NCBI RefSeq assembly: GCF_026627925.1
Contig: NZ_JAPNLE010000009.1
Location: forward strand, 372,001-436,000
Source of the DNA: Cupriavidus sp. D39
Lineage (GTDB): Bacteria > Pseudomonadota > Gammaproteobacteria > Burkholderiales > Burkholderiaceae
Direction: 5' to 3'
DNA: 64,000 nt
How positions within the stretch are numbered: position 1 is the first letter of the stretch; the number at the start of each line of letters is the position of its first letter. The notes under the pieces are model-generated. The model made no database searches and had not been told where the DNA came from. It worked only from the letters and a program-made list of their open reading frames with translations. A program made the translations under genes and the position numbers. Positions 19,417-29,705 of this stretch are shown here, in pieces.

Positions 19417-21414
19417 TCAGAAGGCCCAGCACGAGCAGCCGAGCGCGCCCCAGAAGGTGCTTTCGTCCGATGCAGGCACACCGGCGGTCCACGCGTTCGC
19501 ATGGCCGTGGCCGTGCACGCCGCAGGCGCTGGCGCAGCCGCACGCGGTGTTGAGTGCGAGCGCTTTCGCCTGCGGCCGCGGCTGGTAGCCCCCGGCATGA
19601 CGCACCGGCGACCAGTCCGGCATGGCGGGCGGCAGCGCCGGCGCGAGCTTGTCGAAATCGCCGTCGCCGTACACCACCTTGCCGCCCAGCACCGTCATCA
19701 CCGAAGTGATGTCCTGGATCTCGTCCCCGGGCACGCTGAAGTAGTCGGCGGACAGTACCGCCAGGTCAGCCAGCTGGTCGGCCTTGATCTGGCCTTTCTT
19801 GCCTTCCTCCGACGAGAACCAGGTGTTGGCTTCGGTCCACAGCCGCAGCGCGGTGTCGCGGTCGAGCAGGTTGGCCTGCGGATACATCGACAGCCCGCCC
19901 ACCGTCTTGCCGGTAGTCAGCCAGTACAGCGAGACCCACGGGTTGTACGAGGCCACGCGCGTGGCATCGGTGCCGGCGCCCACCTTGACGCCGCGCTCCA
20001 GCATGCGCTTGATCGGCGGCGTGGCCTCGGCCGCGCGCGCGCCGTAGCGCTCGACGAAGTACTCGCCCTGGTAGGCCATGCGGTGCTGCACGGCGATGCC
20101 GCCGCCCAGCGCCGCGATGCGATCGATATTGCGGTCGGTGATGGTCTCGGCGTGGTCGAAGAACCAGTGCAGGCCGTCGAAGGGCACGTCCTTGGCTACC
20201 TTCTCGTAGACGTCCAGCGCGCGCGAGATGGTCTCGTTGTAGGTGGCGTGCAGGCGCCAGGGCCAGCGGTTTTCCGCCAGCAGGCGGATCACCGGTTCGA
20301 GCTCGCCTTCCATCGACGGCGGCATGTCGGGCCGCTCGACGCGGAAGTCCTCGAAGTCGGCTGCGCTGTAGACCAGCATCTCGCCGGCGCCGTTGTGGCG
20401 GTACAGGTCGTCGCCCTGGCCAGGCTTGATCTGCTTGGACCAGCCGCTGAAATCGCTGAGCTCGTCCTTGGGCTTCTGCGTGAACAGGTTGTAGGCCAGG
20501 CGCACCGTGAGCTGCCCGTCCTTGTGCAGCTCCTCGATGATGTGGTAGTCCTCCGGGTAGTTCTGGTAGCCGCCGCCGGCGTCGATCACGCCGGTCACGC
20601 CCAGGCGGTTGACCTCGCGCATGAAATGCCGCGTGGAGTTCTTCTGGTACTCGGGCGGCAGCTTCGGCCCCTTGGCCAGCGTGGCGTACAGGATGGTGGC
20701 GTTGGGCTTGGCGAGCAGCAGGCCCGTGGGATTACCGGCCTTGTCGTGTACGATCTCGCCGCCGGGCGGATTCGGTGTGTCCTTGGTATAGCCGACTGCA
20801 CGCAGCGCGGCGCCGTTGAGGATGGCCCGGTCGTACAGGTGCAGGATGAACACGGGCGTGTCCGGAGCCGCCGCATTCAGCTCCTCGATGGTCGGCAGGC
20901 GCTTCTCGGCGAACTGGTGCTCGGTGAAGCCGCCGACCACGCGTACCCACTGCGGCGCGGGCGTGCGCGCCACCTGGTCCTTGAGCATGCGCATGGCGTC
21001 GGCCAGCGAGCGCACGCCGTCCCAACGCAGCTCCATGTTGTAGTTCAGGCCGCCGCGGATGATGTGCATGTGGCTGTCGATCAGCCCGGGGATGGCGCGC
21101 CTGCCTTGCAGGTCGACCACCTTGGTGGTGGTGCCGGCTAGTTGCATGATCTCGAAGCGCGTGCCGACGGCGACGAACTTGCCGTCGCGGATGGCCACGG
21201 CTTCGGCCTGCGGATTGGCGCGGTCAAGGGTGGCGAACTTGCCGTTGACGAGGATGAGGTCGGGCGTGCTGGATTGTGTCATGGCGAAACTCCGGCTGGC
21301 AGCCGCCGCGCCCAGCGCGGCGGCGCCGGCGATGAACTGTCGGCGGGTCGGTGAGTGGGACGAGGAAGACGCGGGCAGGCCGTCCCGGCCTGCCATGGGG
21401 TCGCGGGACGGCAT
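19417..21414 (-). CDS. Tat-exported amidohydrolase (YtcJ-like)
   Basis: About 665 aa. The N-terminus carries a Tat motif (TRRQFIAGAAALGAAAASRSFA). The metal-dependent hydrolase fold of the YtcJ/AepA-like group follows: strand motif LILVNGKFATLD, metal site GLIDSHMHI, and later DHAETI and GAGTDA. The C-terminus carries several Cys and His residues after residue 640 (CGCASACGVHGHGHAN, WGALGCSCW), an unusual extension that may bind metal. Start at ATG 21414 or 21396; the upstream hydrolase stop overlaps this region. Substrate unknown. Confidence 0.85.
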   Translation of the reverse strand: MPSRDPMAGRDGLPASSSSHSPTRRQFIAGAAALGAAAASRSFAMTQSSTPDLILVNGKFATLDRANPQAEAVAIRDGKFVAVGTRFEIMQLAGTTTKVVDLQGRRAIPGLIDSHMHIIRGGLNYNMELRWDGVRSLADAMRMLKDQVARTPAPQWVRVVGGFTEHQFAEKRLPTIEELNAAAPDTPVFILHLYDRAILNGAALRAVGYTKDTPNPPGGEIVHDKAGNPTGLLLAKPNATILYATLAKGPKLPPEYQKNSTRHFMREVNRLGVTGVIDAGGGYQNYPEDYHIIEELHKDGQLTVRLAYNLFTQKPKDELSDFSGWSKQIKPGQGDDLYRHNGAGEMLVYSAADFEDFRVERPDMPPSMEGELEPVIRLLAENRWPWRLHATYNETISRALDVYEKVAKDVPFDGLHWFFDHAETITDRNIDRIAALGGGIAVQHRMAYQGEYFVERYGARAAEATPPIKRMLERGVKVGAGTDATRVASYNPWVSLYWLTTGKTVGGLSMYPQANLLDRDTALRLWTEANTWFSSEEGKKGQIKADQLADLAVLSADYFSVPGDEIQDITSVMTVLGGKVVYGDGDFDKLAPALPPAMPDWSPVRHAGGYQPRPQAKALALNTACGCASACGVHGHGHANAWTAGVPASDESTFWGALGCSCWAF

Positions 21415-21418
21415 CCGG

Positions 21419-22420
21419 TCAGGCGGCCAGGAAAGCCAGCAGATCGGCGTTGACCTGGTCGGCGTTGACCACGCACATGCCATGCGAGGCGCCGGGATAG
21501 ATCTTCAGCGTGGCGTTCTTGACGAGCTTGGCGCTGAGCTTGCCGGAGTTGTCGATCGGCACGATCTGGTCGTCGTCGCCGTGAAGGATGAGCGTCGGCA
21601 CATCGATCTTCTTGAGGTCCTCGGTGTAGTCGACTTCCGAGAACTCCTTGATGCATAGGTACTGGCCGAGGATGCCGCCGGTCATGCCCTGTGCCCAGAA
21701 GTTGTCGATGGTGCCCTGCGAGACCTTGGCGCCGGGGCGGTTGAAGCCGAAGAACGGCACGGCCAGGTCCTTGTAGAACTGCGAGCGGTTGTCCGTCACG
21801 CCCTTGCGGATGCCGTCGAACACGTCCATCGGCAGGCCGCCGGGATGGGCTGCGCTCTTGACCATGACGGGCGGCACGGCGCCGATCAGCACCGCCTTGG
21901 AGACGCGCTTGGTGCCGTGGCGGCCGATGTAGCGGGCCACTTCGCCGCCGCCGGTGGAGTGGCCGACCAGCGCCGCGCCCTTGAGGTCCAGCGCCTCGAT
22001 CAGGGCGGCCAGGTCGTCGGCATAGGTGTCCATGTCGTTGCCCTTGGCGGACTGGCTGGAGCGGCCATGGCCACGGCGGTCATGGGCGATCACGCGCAAG
22101 CCGTGCTGCACCAGGAACAGCATCTGCGCGTCCCAGGCGTCCGCATTGAGCGGCCAGCCGTGCGAGAACACGACCGGGCGGCCGCTGCCCCAGTCCTTGT
22201 AGTAGATCTCGGTGCCATCCTTCATCGTGACTTTGTTCATGGTGTGTGTTCCCGAGGTTGAATGGGCACTGGCCTTGCCTTGCGGCTTTGTGGCTGCGTC
22301 GGCGTCTGCGGCGGTGGCCCCGAGGGCCAGTGCGGCAGCGGCGCCGACCGTGCCAACGCCGCTGGCCAGCAGCCTGCGGCGCGACGAATCAACGACCTGT
22401 TCCTGCGTTTGCGCGTTCAT
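21419..22420 (-). CDS. Tat-exported alpha/beta hydrolase (non-haem chloroperoxidase/arylesterase type)
   Basis: 333 aa. A Tat signal ([22 protein letters not shown]) precedes an alpha/beta hydrolase with [10 protein letters not shown] (oxyanion hole), nucleophile elbow GHSTGGG, acid in [12 protein letters not shown] and catalytic His in ASHGM. This matches the cofactor-free haloperoxidase/arylesterase group, in which perhydrolysis is often a side activity. Most relatives lack the export signal, so a periplasmic location is notable. The stop at 21419 lies inside the leader of the amidohydrolase gene, showing tight coupling. Confidence 0.9.
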   Translation of the reverse strand: MNAQTQEQVVDSSRRRLLASGVGTVGAAAALALGATAADADAATKPQGKASAHSTSGTHTMNKVTMKDGTEIYYKDWGSGRPVVFSHGWPLNADAWDAQMLFLVQHGLRVIAHDRRGHGRSSQSAKGNDMDTYADDLAALIEALDLKGAALVGHSTGGGEVARYIGRHGTKRVSKAVLIGAVPPVMVKSAAHPGGLPMDVFDGIRKGVTDNRSQFYKDLAVPFFGFNRPGAKVSQGTIDNFWAQGMTGGILGQYLCIKEFSEVDYTEDLKKIDVPTLILHGDDDQIVPIDNSGKLSAKLVKNATLKIYPGASHGMCVVNADQVNADLLAFLAA

Positions 22421-22560
22421 GTTGTTTTCTCCCTGATCTGCGAAATATTCCCGGTGCGTGCGCTGCGCCGCTCGCGCCGCGCACGCGGCAATGTTGTCGT
22501 CGCTGGCTGAAAGCCCGGAGGCGGCTGCCGCGCATGGCCCGCGCTGACGCCGCCCGTTGC

Positions 22561-23246
22561 TCAGCGCGCCGGCACCGGCGCGACGGATTCGTGCGGCGTG
22601 GCGGTGCGCTGCGCGGCCTTGTGCACCATGGTGTAGGCGTAGTCCACGCCCATCCCGTAGGCGCCGGAGTGTTCCTTCGCCACCTTCATCACGGCATCAT
22701 AGCTATCGCGATGGGCCCAGTCGCGCTGCCATTCGAGCAGCACCTGCTGCCAGGTCACCGGTACCACGCCGGCCTGCACCATGCGCTGCATGGCGTAGTC
22801 ATGCGCTTCCTTGCTGGTACCGCCGGAGGCATCGCCAACCATGTAGATCTCGTAGTCGCCTTCGAGCATGGCGCACAGCGCGAAGGTGGTGTTGCAAACC
22901 TCGGTCCACAAACCGGCGACCACGACTTTCTTGCGCCCGTTGGCGGCCAACGCGTCGCGCACCTTCTGGTCGTCCCACGAGTTCATCGAGGTGCGTTCCA
23001 GCGTCTTCTGGTTGGGGAACACGTCCAGCAATTCGGGATAGGTGAAGCCCGAGAACGACTCACTCTCCACGGTGGTGATGGTGGTGGGGATGTTGAAGAT
23101 CTTGGCGGCCTTGGCCAGCCCAACCACATTGTTCTTCATTGCCTGGCGGTCCATCGACTGCACGCCAAATGCCATCTGCGGCTGGTGGTCGATGAAGATC
23201 AGCTGGCTGTTCTGGGGGTCAGTACTTCGAGCTTGGGGTTGGACAT
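22561..23246 (-). pseudogene. Isochorismatase-family hydrolase (YcaC-like), frame broken once near the start
   Basis: From ATG 23246, preceded by GGAGAG, the protein begins MSNPKLEVLTP and would continue QNSQLIFIDHQPQMAFGV, the standard start of YcaC-type hydrolases. A lost base in the C5 run (positions 23214-23218) puts the two parts out of frame. The remainder is normal: VVVAGLWTEVCNTTFA contains the nucleophilic Cys and YEIYMVGDASGGTS follows. Restored length is about 228 aa. First gene of the minus-strand operon that includes both Tat hydrolases, DoxX, XapX and YoaK. The break has the same homopolymer type as others here and is probably not real. Confidence 0.88.
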
Positions 23247-23976
23247 GAATCTCTCCGGAAGTCGGGTTGGCGGGATCAGGGCGATCCCGGGTCGGGTGCT
23301 GCGGAACGCGATCGCGGCTGCGGTGCGGCCGTGATATGCGGGAGGAGGGGTGGCCTCCTTCCCGTGCAAGCAACCCGACGGCAGGCTAAACCCGCCCGGC
23401 GGTTGCAGCCATTGTCTGTTCGTATTAGTCGGGTGCCGTCGAGGCGTAGGCGGGTATGGCGCAGGGGCTGCGCGGGGCAGCTCAACGGCGCGTGCCGGAG
23501 CGGCTGGTAGTGTGGTTGACGGGAATCCAATGGAAATCCTGTCCTTTCGCGCCGTGCCCCAAGGCCGGGAAAGGAGATGATCGCGACCATGGCGTCACCG
23601 GACCCATCAAGGAAACACACCGCGCGGCCAACCGGGCGGGGGTTCGGGCGGGGGTTCGGGCCGGCGGCTGGCGATGGCCAGCGGGGAGTCAGGCATTGGC
23701 GCCTTCGGCGAAGGTATCCAGCTTGCCAGTGCGGTCCAGGCCAGCCATGTGGGCGCCATCGGTGAGGGCGGCGGCCTTGGCGGATGCAATCATGAAGCGC
23801 CGAATAATTAACTTCAATGTGAAGCTCACGACTTGAAGAGCAACAATAGACAAAAGTGGCCACACAAATCGACAATACGATGGCGAGGCAGTGGCGTACA
23901 TTCCGGGCGGGGAGGCCTCGCAGCCCTGGACAGCAATCGGCACGGCCAAGCGCCTGCCGGTGCCTTTTGACGCTGA
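23247..23976. other. Intergenic region between divergent hydrolase operon and FixJ-type regulator
   Basis: About 730 bp without a supported gene. It should contain both divergent promoters. A 12-base unit GGGCGGGGGTTC occurs twice in tandem near 23635-23660. On the minus strand, 23689-23793 encodes a 34-codon frame starting MIASAKAAALTDGAHM with no recognisable relative; it may be chance. Sequence around 23800-23880 is AT-richer than its surroundings and is a likely promoter zone. Confidence 0.5.
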
Positions 23977-24651
23977 ATGGAGACGCAGATCGTGACATCC
24001 CAAGACCTGGAGCCCGCCGAGCCGAGCGCTCGGGACGAAGCGTTGGTGCTGGTCGTCGACGACGATGCCATGCTGCGCAGCGCGCTCGGCAATCTGTTCC
24101 GCTCGGTCGGCATGAACGTCGCCCTGTTTGGCTCGGCGGCGGAACTGCTCGAGTACCAGATGCCAGACGTGCCCTGCTGCCTGGTTCTCGATGTCAGGCT
24201 GCGCGGCCCTAGCGGACTGGACCTGCAGGCGCGCCTGGGGCAGCTGGGTATCCACGTGCCGATCATCTTCATGACCGGCCACGGCGATATCGCCATGACC
24301 GTGGCCGCGATGAAGGCCGGCGCCGAAGACTTCATGGCCAAGCCGTTCCGCGACCAGGACCTGCTCGACGCCGTATCGGCGGCGCTGGAGAAGGACCAGC
24401 GCCGGCGCGAGGGCATGCGCCGGACCCAGATGCTGCGCGCCAGCCTCCAGACCCTGACGCCGCGCGAGTCGGAAGTGATGGCATTGGCGGTGTCCGGACT
24501 GATGAACAAGCAGATCGCCGGCGAGATGGGTATCAGCGAGGTCACGGTGAAGATCCACCGCGGGCAGGCCATGCGCAAAATGAAGGCGCGCACCTTTGCC
24601 GATCTGGTACTGATGGCGCAGCGGTTGGGCGTGTGCCACGCCGAACACTAG
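23977..24651 (+). CDS. FixJ/NarL-type response regulator
   Basis: 224 aa: receiver domain (VDDD pocket, phospho-acceptor Asp in CLVLDVRLRGPSG, MTGHGD, AKPF) and a C-terminal LuxR-type HTH (LTPRESEVMALAVSGLMNKQIAGEMGISEVTVKIHRGQAMRKM, given here as the motif range 155-200). There is no kinase next to it. The two giant histidine kinases in this window are candidate partners (inference). It is divergent from the isochorismatase/alpha-beta hydrolase/amidohydrolase operon and could regulate it. Confidence 0.92.
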   Translation: METQIVTSQDLEPAEPSARDEALVLVVDDDAMLRSALGNLFRSVGMNVALFGSAAELLEYQMPDVPCCLVLDVRLRGPSGLDLQARLGQLGIHVPIIFMTGHGDIAMTVAAMKAGAEDFMAKPFRDQDLLDAVSAALEKDQRRREGMRRTQMLRASLQTLTPRESEVMALAVSGLMNKQIAGEMGISEVTVKIHRGQAMRKMKARTFADLVLMAQRLGVCHAEH

Positions 24652-24991
24652 GCCGGGCGCACCTGAAGGCAGGAAAAAACCGGCCGGCCCCGGGGATGGT
24701 TGGGGCGCGGCCCGGCAAGGAGGGAGACACTGTACCGCAGTGCGGGGCCAGCCCCGCCGCACGCGCTGTCCGCCACCCGGATGCTCCAGTACCGTGGAGC
24801 GCCCCTGCTGGCGCTGCGCCTAGTCATCATCATAGGTAGGCCTCATTGCCCATGCCGCTATCCATCAGGACGGTTCGGCTAGGGTATGCGTTTAGGGAAA
24901 TCAGACCTTGGTATGACTGACCGCAAAGCCGCGGGGCGTCGGCGCGCAGCTCCGCCAGCATCGCGCGCGGTTGCACTGAACCTTGCGGACA
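24652..24991. other. Intergenic region, no gene seen
   Basis: 340 bp between the convergent FixJ-type regulator and old-yellow-enzyme genes. Short inverted G/C segments near 24670-24720 (CCGGCCGG) could form structure, but no T-tract follows and no gene is supported. Confidence 0.45.
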
Positions 24992-26113
24992 TCACCGCCG
25001 CACGCGCGCGGCCGGATAGTCGGTGTAGCCTCCGGCACCGCCGCCGAAGAAGGAAGTGGCATCGGGCGCGTTCAACGGCAGGCCGCTGCGCAGCCGGGCG
25101 GGCAGGTCGGGATTGGCGATGAACGGGCGGCCGAAGGCGATGATGTCGGCGCGGCCGCTGGCGAGCGCGTGCTCGGCGGTGTCGCGGCCGTAGCCGCCCG
25201 CCAGCATCAGCACGCCGTGGTAGGCCGCGCGCAGTTGCTGGATGATCGCGTCCCAGCGGGGATCGGCGTGCTCCTCCTTGACGGTGCCGACCATGGCCGG
25301 CTCGACCAGGTGCAGGTAGGCCAGGCCCCGGGTATCGAGCTGGCGCACGATGTAGCCGAAGGTCTCTTCGGGCGATGCATCTCCCATGCCCATGAAGCGG
25401 CCCATGGGCGTCAGCCGCACGGCAACGCGCGCGGGCCCGACCTCCGCCGCGATCGCGTCCACCACCTCCAGCAGCAGCCGTGCCCTGTTCTCTATGCTGC
25501 CGCCGTAGGCGTCGTCGCGCTGGTTACTGTTGGAGTTGATGAACTGGTCGAGCAGGTAGCCGTTGCCGGCGTGGATCTCCACGCCGTCCATGCCGGCGGC
25601 CATGGCGTTGCGGGCGGCGTGCCGGTAGTCGGACACGATGTCGTGGATGCCGTCGAGGGTCAGCGCCTGCGGCACCGGCACGTCGCCCCAGGCGCCGTTG
25701 CCATGCGCGTCGATAATGAAGGTCTTGCCGGGGACCGGCAGGGCGCTGGGCGCCACTGGCAGCGCGCCGCCGGGCTGGAACACCGGGTGCGAAACGCGGC
25801 CAACGTGCCACAGCTGCATGAAGATGATGCCGCCCTGGGCGTGCACGGCGTCACTGACGGCCTGCCATCCCTGGATTTGCGCCGCGCTATGGATGCCCGG
25901 TGTCCAGGCGTAGCCCTGGCCCTGCTGCGAGATCTGCGTGGCTTCGGTGACGATCAGCGCCGCGCCGGCACGCTGCCGGTAGTACTCGGCATTCATGTGG
26001 GTGGGCACGTTGCCGGGCTGGCCGGCGCGCGAGCGCGTCAGCGGCGCCATGGCAACGCGATGCGGCAGGGTATGGTTGCCGAGGCGAATGGGGGTGAAGA
26101 GATGGTGGGTCAC
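24992..26113 (-). CDS. Old yellow enzyme family alkene reductase (NemA-like)
   Basis: 373 aa, normal length for FMN-dependent ene-reductases. Visible family features: LFTPIRLGNHTLPHRVAMAPLTRSRA at the start, YYRQRAGAALIVTEA, QLWHVGRVSH, the substrate-binding H-x-x-N (EIHAGNGYLLDQF), NQRDDAYGGSIENRARL, and the phosphate-binding GGYGRDTAE and AFGRPFIANPDL. Reduces activated alkenes, nitro compounds or quinones with NAD(P)H. The start is GTG at 26113. It follows a LysR gene on the same strand. Confidence 0.93.
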   Translation of the reverse strand: MTHHLFTPIRLGNHTLPHRVAMAPLTRSRAGQPGNVPTHMNAEYYRQRAGAALIVTEATQISQQGQGYAWTPGIHSAAQIQGWQAVSDAVHAQGGIIFMQLWHVGRVSHPVFQPGGALPVAPSALPVPGKTFIIDAHGNGAWGDVPVPQALTLDGIHDIVSDYRHAARNAMAAGMDGVEIHAGNGYLLDQFINSNSNQRDDAYGGSIENRARLLLEVVDAIAAEVGPARVAVRLTPMGRFMGMGDASPEETFGYIVRQLDTRGLAYLHLVEPAMVGTVKEEHADPRWDAIIQQLRAAYHGVLMLAGGYGRDTAEHALASGRADIIAFGRPFIANPDLPARLRSGLPLNAPDATSFFGGGAGGYTDYPAARVRR

Positions 26114-26281
26114 GGTGGTTCTCCGTCAGGTGCGATGGGTCGGTCGGCGGCAGCAGGCTTGCCCTCGCGCCGCGCTGGCTGTCTCGGAAGAGATGACCTG
26201 AAGGTTAGGCGCCAACCCATCGCCGGAGAATCGGGCCGCCGCGCAACGTTGCGTTGCGCTGGCGGCAAGGGGAAAGGGGAG

Positions 26282-27205
26282 TCAGCCGCCCGCTTCGTTC
26301 CGGCCGGTCGGGCCGGGAATCCGGGAGAGAAAGTCGAGGAAGGCGGCGATGCGCCGCGAGCCGCGCTGGTTGGGCAGGTAGAGCGCGGTGATGGCCGAGC
26401 TGGCGCGGTTGGGGTTGACGGTCCAGTCTTCCAGGAGGGCGGTCAGCCGCCCGCTCTGGATATCGTCGTCGACCAGCCAGTCGGGCAGCAGGGCGATGCC
26501 GCCGTCGGCCAGCGCCAGTTCGCGCAGCACTTCGGCGTTGTTGCTCTTGAAGGTGCCCGGAACGGGCACCTGGATTTCCTCGGTGCCGCGCAGCAAGGTC
26601 CACAGCTGCTGGCCCGCGCCGTAAGTGAAGCGCAGGCACGCGTGCCCGGGCAGCTCCGCAGGTGCGGTGGGGATGCCGTGCTGCTGCAGATAGCCCGGGC
26701 TCGCCACCAACCTGCGCCGGAACGTGCCGATCTGACGCGCCACCACCTCGTCGAGCGTCGCGGCGCTGCCCAGGCGGATGGATAGATCGATGCGTTCGCC
26801 GAGCAGGTCGACAATCTCGTCGGTCAGCGTTACCTCCAGTTCCAGCTTCGGATACTGCGCGATCAGGCTGCCGAGGAACGGCGCGATGCAGCGGCGCCCG
26901 AACGCCACCGGCAGCGACACGCGAAGCTGGCCCACAGGTGTATCGCCGCGGTCGGCGATAAGCGCATCGGCTTCCGCCACCGCGTCGAGGATCTTGCGCG
27001 CCCGCTGGTAATAGGCAGCGCCGGCTTCGGACACCGTCACCTGCCGCGTCGACCGGTTCAGCAGCACGGTGCCCAGCTCCTCCTCGAGGCTGTCCATCAT
27101 GCGGGTCACCGATGACGTGGCCAGGTTGACCCGGCGCGCGGCGGAGGAGAACCCCTTGGCGTCGACCGTCTCGACGAACAGCTTCAGTGCCAGCAGCTTG
27201 TCCAT
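26282..27205 (-). CDS. LysR-family transcriptional regulator
   Basis: 307 aa with the N-terminal winged HTH (LLALKLFVETVDAKGFSSAARRVNLATSSVTRMMDSLEEELG, residues 4-45) and a LysR substrate-binding domain (about 90-290). It belongs to the CrgA/DmlR-like branch. Located upstream of, and on the same strand as, the old-yellow-enzyme gene, it probably controls that gene in response to electrophiles (inference). Confidence 0.92.
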   Translation of the reverse strand: MDKLLALKLFVETVDAKGFSSAARRVNLATSSVTRMMDSLEEELGTVLLNRSTRQVTVSEAGAAYYQRARKILDAVAEADALIADRGDTPVGQLRVSLPVAFGRRCIAPFLGSLIAQYPKLELEVTLTDEIVDLLGERIDLSIRLGSAATLDEVVARQIGTFRRRLVASPGYLQQHGIPTAPAELPGHACLRFTYGAGQQLWTLLRGTEEIQVPVPGTFKSNNAEVLRELALADGGIALLPDWLVDDDIQSGRLTALLEDWTVNPNRASSAITALYLPNQRGSRRIAAFLDFLSRIPGPTGRNEAGG

Positions 27206-27250
27206 AGGTAAGACTCCAGCGGTAAGGGGGTCGTCTATCCCTGCAGGGGC

Positions 27251-27934
27251 TCAGTTGCCGGGCTGGTCGGGCGCGCGCAGGGAACGCATGACGGCAGGCG
27301 CGCCGTGGAGAAACATGTCCACCTTGCGGCGGATCACGGCGCCGATGTCCGCGGGCACCTTGAGGCCATAGACCCATTTGCGCACGCCGAGATAGAAGAT
27401 GGCCGCGTGCAGGCCCCAGATCATCTCGACCTCGGCCTCCAGCTCGGCCGCATTGCGCGGCTCTGGGATGCCGTACGCGGCGCGCACCTCGGCCAGCACG
27501 GGCAGGAAGACCTTGCTGCGCAGCTTGCTGAGGTACTTGTTGTTGATGCCTTCCCGCGTGAGGCCGGCAAAGATGAAGACCCGGATCCATTCCTCGCGCA
27601 GGATCACGGAGGCATAGTCGAGGTAGAACGCATACAGCCGTTCGGTCAGTGGCGTGGCGCGATCGGCGATCTGGCGTTCCCAGTCGGGCCGCCATTGGAA
27701 CACTTCGCTGTAGACCCGATCGATCAGCGCCTCCTTGCTGGAGAAGTAGCGGTACAGCAAGGGCTGGGTGACGCCAATCTGCTTGGCGAGATCGCGCGTG
27801 CTGCCGGAGAATCCGTTGCGCGTGAAGTGTTCGATGGCCTTCTGCACGATCTGCTGCTCCCGTTCTTCGGGGAGCAGCCGTTTTGCGGTCTTGGCCGGGG
27901 CAGGGTGCTCCGGCGGCGTTGCGTCTCGTTTCAT
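27251..27934 (-). CDS. TetR-family transcriptional regulator
   Basis: 227 aa from ATG 27934 (MKRDATPPEHP). The TetR HTH is at about 28-72 (IVQKAIEHFTRNGFSGSTRDLAKQIGVTQPLLYRYFSSKEAL). The longer open frame upstream is not needed. It is the last gene of a likely operon VOC - FAD hydroxylase - DUF485 - symporter - TetR. A motif ATCGNNTGATAAATTG in its own upstream region is repeated upstream of the VOC gene, suggesting that it represses both. Confidence 0.9.
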   Translation of the reverse strand: MKRDATPPEHPAPAKTAKRLLPEEREQQIVQKAIEHFTRNGFSGSTRDLAKQIGVTQPLLYRYFSSKEALIDRVYSEVFQWRPDWERQIADRATPLTERLYAFYLDYASVILREEWIRVFIFAGLTREGINNKYLSKLRSKVFLPVLAEVRAAYGIPEPRNAAELEAEVEMIWGLHAAIFYLGVRKWVYGLKVPADIGAVIRRKVDMFLHGAPAVMRSLRAPDQPGN

Positions 27935-27987
27935 TCGATCACCTGTGACAGGCACGTCCCTTGCGGAGCGCTTGCGGCATTGTACCA

Positions 27988-28003
27988 ATCGGGTGATAAA
28001 TTG
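27988..28003 (+). promoter_or_regulatory. Shared motif ATCGNNTGATAAATTG upstream of tetR, putative operator
   Basis: ATCGGGTGATAAATTG, 54 bases before the TetR start codon. The same 16-base pattern with two changes lies at 31859-31874 before the VOC gene, in the same orientation relative to the gene. AT-rich against a GC-rich background. Confidence 0.45.
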
Positions 28004-28055
28004 CGAGGCTCGGCCGGGCTGCCGGCAGTGCGGCCGGCAGCACAGGGCACGGGAC

Positions 28056-29705
28056 CTACCGTGGCTTGACCAGCCCGAGCTCGCAATCGACCAGCTGATT
28101 GTTGAAGGCGCCGCGTTCACGCGCACCGCGCGCAGACCGATCGGTGACCGAGAACACGTAGATGCCGGCAAAGGCCACCAGCATGGAGAACAGCGCCGGA
28201 TATTCGTAGGGGTAGATGGCGCTCGCATGGCCGAGCACCTGCACCCACACTGTCGGGCTCAGCACCGTCAGCACCACCGCGGTCAGCAGCCCGAGAGAGC
28301 CGCCCACCACGGCGCCCCGCGTGGTCAGTCCGCGCCAGTAGATCGACAGCAGCAGCACCGGGAAATTCGAGCTGGCGGCGATCGAAAAGGTCAGGCTGAC
28401 GATAAAGGCAATGGTCTGCTTCTCGAACAGGATGCCTAGCAGGATGGACAGCACGCCCAGCACCAGCGTGGTCATCCGGGAGACACGCATCTCCTCCTTG
28501 TCGGTGGCGCTGCCCTGGCGCAGGACCTTGGCATAGAGGTCGTGCGAGATGGCGGAGGAGCCGGCCAGCGTCAGCCCCGCCACCACGGCCAGGATGGTCG
28601 AGAACGCCACAGCGCAGATGAAGCCGAGGAAGAGGTTTCCGCCGACGGCATGGGCCAGGTGCACGGCCACCATGTTGACGCCGCCGATCACCGCGCCGGA
28701 AGCCGTGTGGTAGGCCGGCTCGCTGGCCACCAGCGCGATCGTGCCGAAGCCGATGATGATGATCAGCGCGTAGCCGAGGCCGACGATGCCGGTGGCATAC
28801 AGGATGCTCTTGCGTGCCGCCTTGACGTCGCCGACGGTGAAGAAGCGCATCAGGATATGCGGCAAGCCGGCGGTGCCGAAGATCAGCGCCAGGCCGAGAG
28901 ATACCGCCGAGACGGGATCGGAGACCAGGCCGCCCGGGCTCATGATGGCCGCGTGCTTGCCGTGGGCCTCGATGGCCTGCGCGAACAGCGCATTCAGGCT
29001 GAAGCCGAAGCGGCTCATGACCATGAACGCCATGAAAGCGGCGCCCGCGAGCAGCAGCACCGCCTTGATGATCTGGATCCATGTGGTGGCCAGCATGCCG
29101 CCGAAGAACACATAGACCACCATCAGCACGCCGACCAGCACGACCGCCGCCGTGTAGCTGAAGCCGAACAGCAGCTCCACCAGCTTGCCGGCCCCCACCA
29201 TCTGCGATACCAGGTACAGCAGCACGATGACGATGGAGCTGGACGCGGAGAACGCGCGGATGGGGCGCTGCTGCAGGCGGTAGGAGACCACGTCCGCCAG
29301 CGTGAAGCGGCCCAGGTTGCGCAGCGGCTCGGCGATCAGGAACAGGATGATCGGCCAGCTGGCGAGAAAGCCGATGGAGTAGATCAGGCCGTCGTAGCCG
29401 CTGGTGAAGACCAGCGCGGAGATGCCCAGCAGGGAGGCCGCCGACATGTAGTCGCCGGCAATGGCCCAGCCGTTCTGCAGTGCGGTGATCTTGCCACCTG
29501 CTGCATAGTGGTCGGCCACGCTGTGGTTGCTCCTGGCGGCCCAACGCGTGACCACCAGCGTGGCGGCGACGAACACCAGGAACATGGCGATGGCGATGAC
29601 GTTCATGCCCTGGCCCACCGAGCTCTGTGCCGCAGACGCTGGCAAGGCGGCAAGCAGCAGGGCTGCGGCAGTGGCGGAGATGGAGAAAATGGCGGTTCGG
29701 TTCAT
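28056..29705 (-). CDS. actP: Cation/acetate-type sodium:solute symporter (ActP-like)
   Basis: 549 aa, exactly the usual ActP length, with a cleavable signal-like N-terminus ([25 protein letters not shown]) and about 13 hydrophobic helices. SSS motifs include [30 protein letters not shown] (residues about 65-95) and [17 protein letters not shown]. It takes up acetate or another short carboxylate with Na+ or H+. The ATG overlaps the DUF485 stop by 4 bases (ATGA), as in yjcH-actP operons. In this operon with aromatic-type hydroxylases it may carry an aromatic or short acid instead (inference). Confidence 0.9.
   Translation of the reverse strand: MNRTAIFSISATAAALLLAALPASAAQSSVGQGMNVIAIAMFLVFVAATLVVTRWAARSNHSVADHYAAGGKITALQNGWAIAGDYMSAASLLGISALVFTSGYDGLIYSIGFLASWPIILFLIAEPLRNLGRFTLADVVSYRLQQRPIRAFSASSSIVIVLLYLVSQMVGAGKLVELLFGFSYTAAVVLVGVLMVVYVFFGGMLATTWIQIIKAVLLLAGAAFMAFMVMSRFGFSLNALFAQAIEAHGKHAAIMSPGGLVSDPVSAVSLGLALIFGTAGLPHILMRFFTVGDVKAARKSILYATGIVGLGYALIIIIGFGTIALVASEPAYHTASGAVIGGVNMVAVHLAHAVGGNLFLGFICAVAFSTILAVVAGLTLAGSSAISHDLYAKVLRQGSATDKEEMRVSRMTTLVLGVLSILLGILFEKQTIAFIVSLTFSIAASSNFPVLLLSIYWRGLTTRGAVVGGSLGLLTAVVLTVLSPTVWVQVLGHASAIYPYEYPALFSMLVAFAGIYVFSVTDRSARGARERGAFNNQLVDCELGLVKPR

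Noticed and set aside
19378..21141. Long plus-strand open frame of 587 codons opposite the amidohydrolase
   Set aside because: It is the antisense shadow of a clear amidohydrolase gene with motifs and signal peptide on the minus strand.
23689..23793. 34-codon minus-strand frame MIASAKAAALTDGAHM...
   Set aside because: Too short, no ribosome site and no recognised relative; kept only as a note in the intergenic entry.
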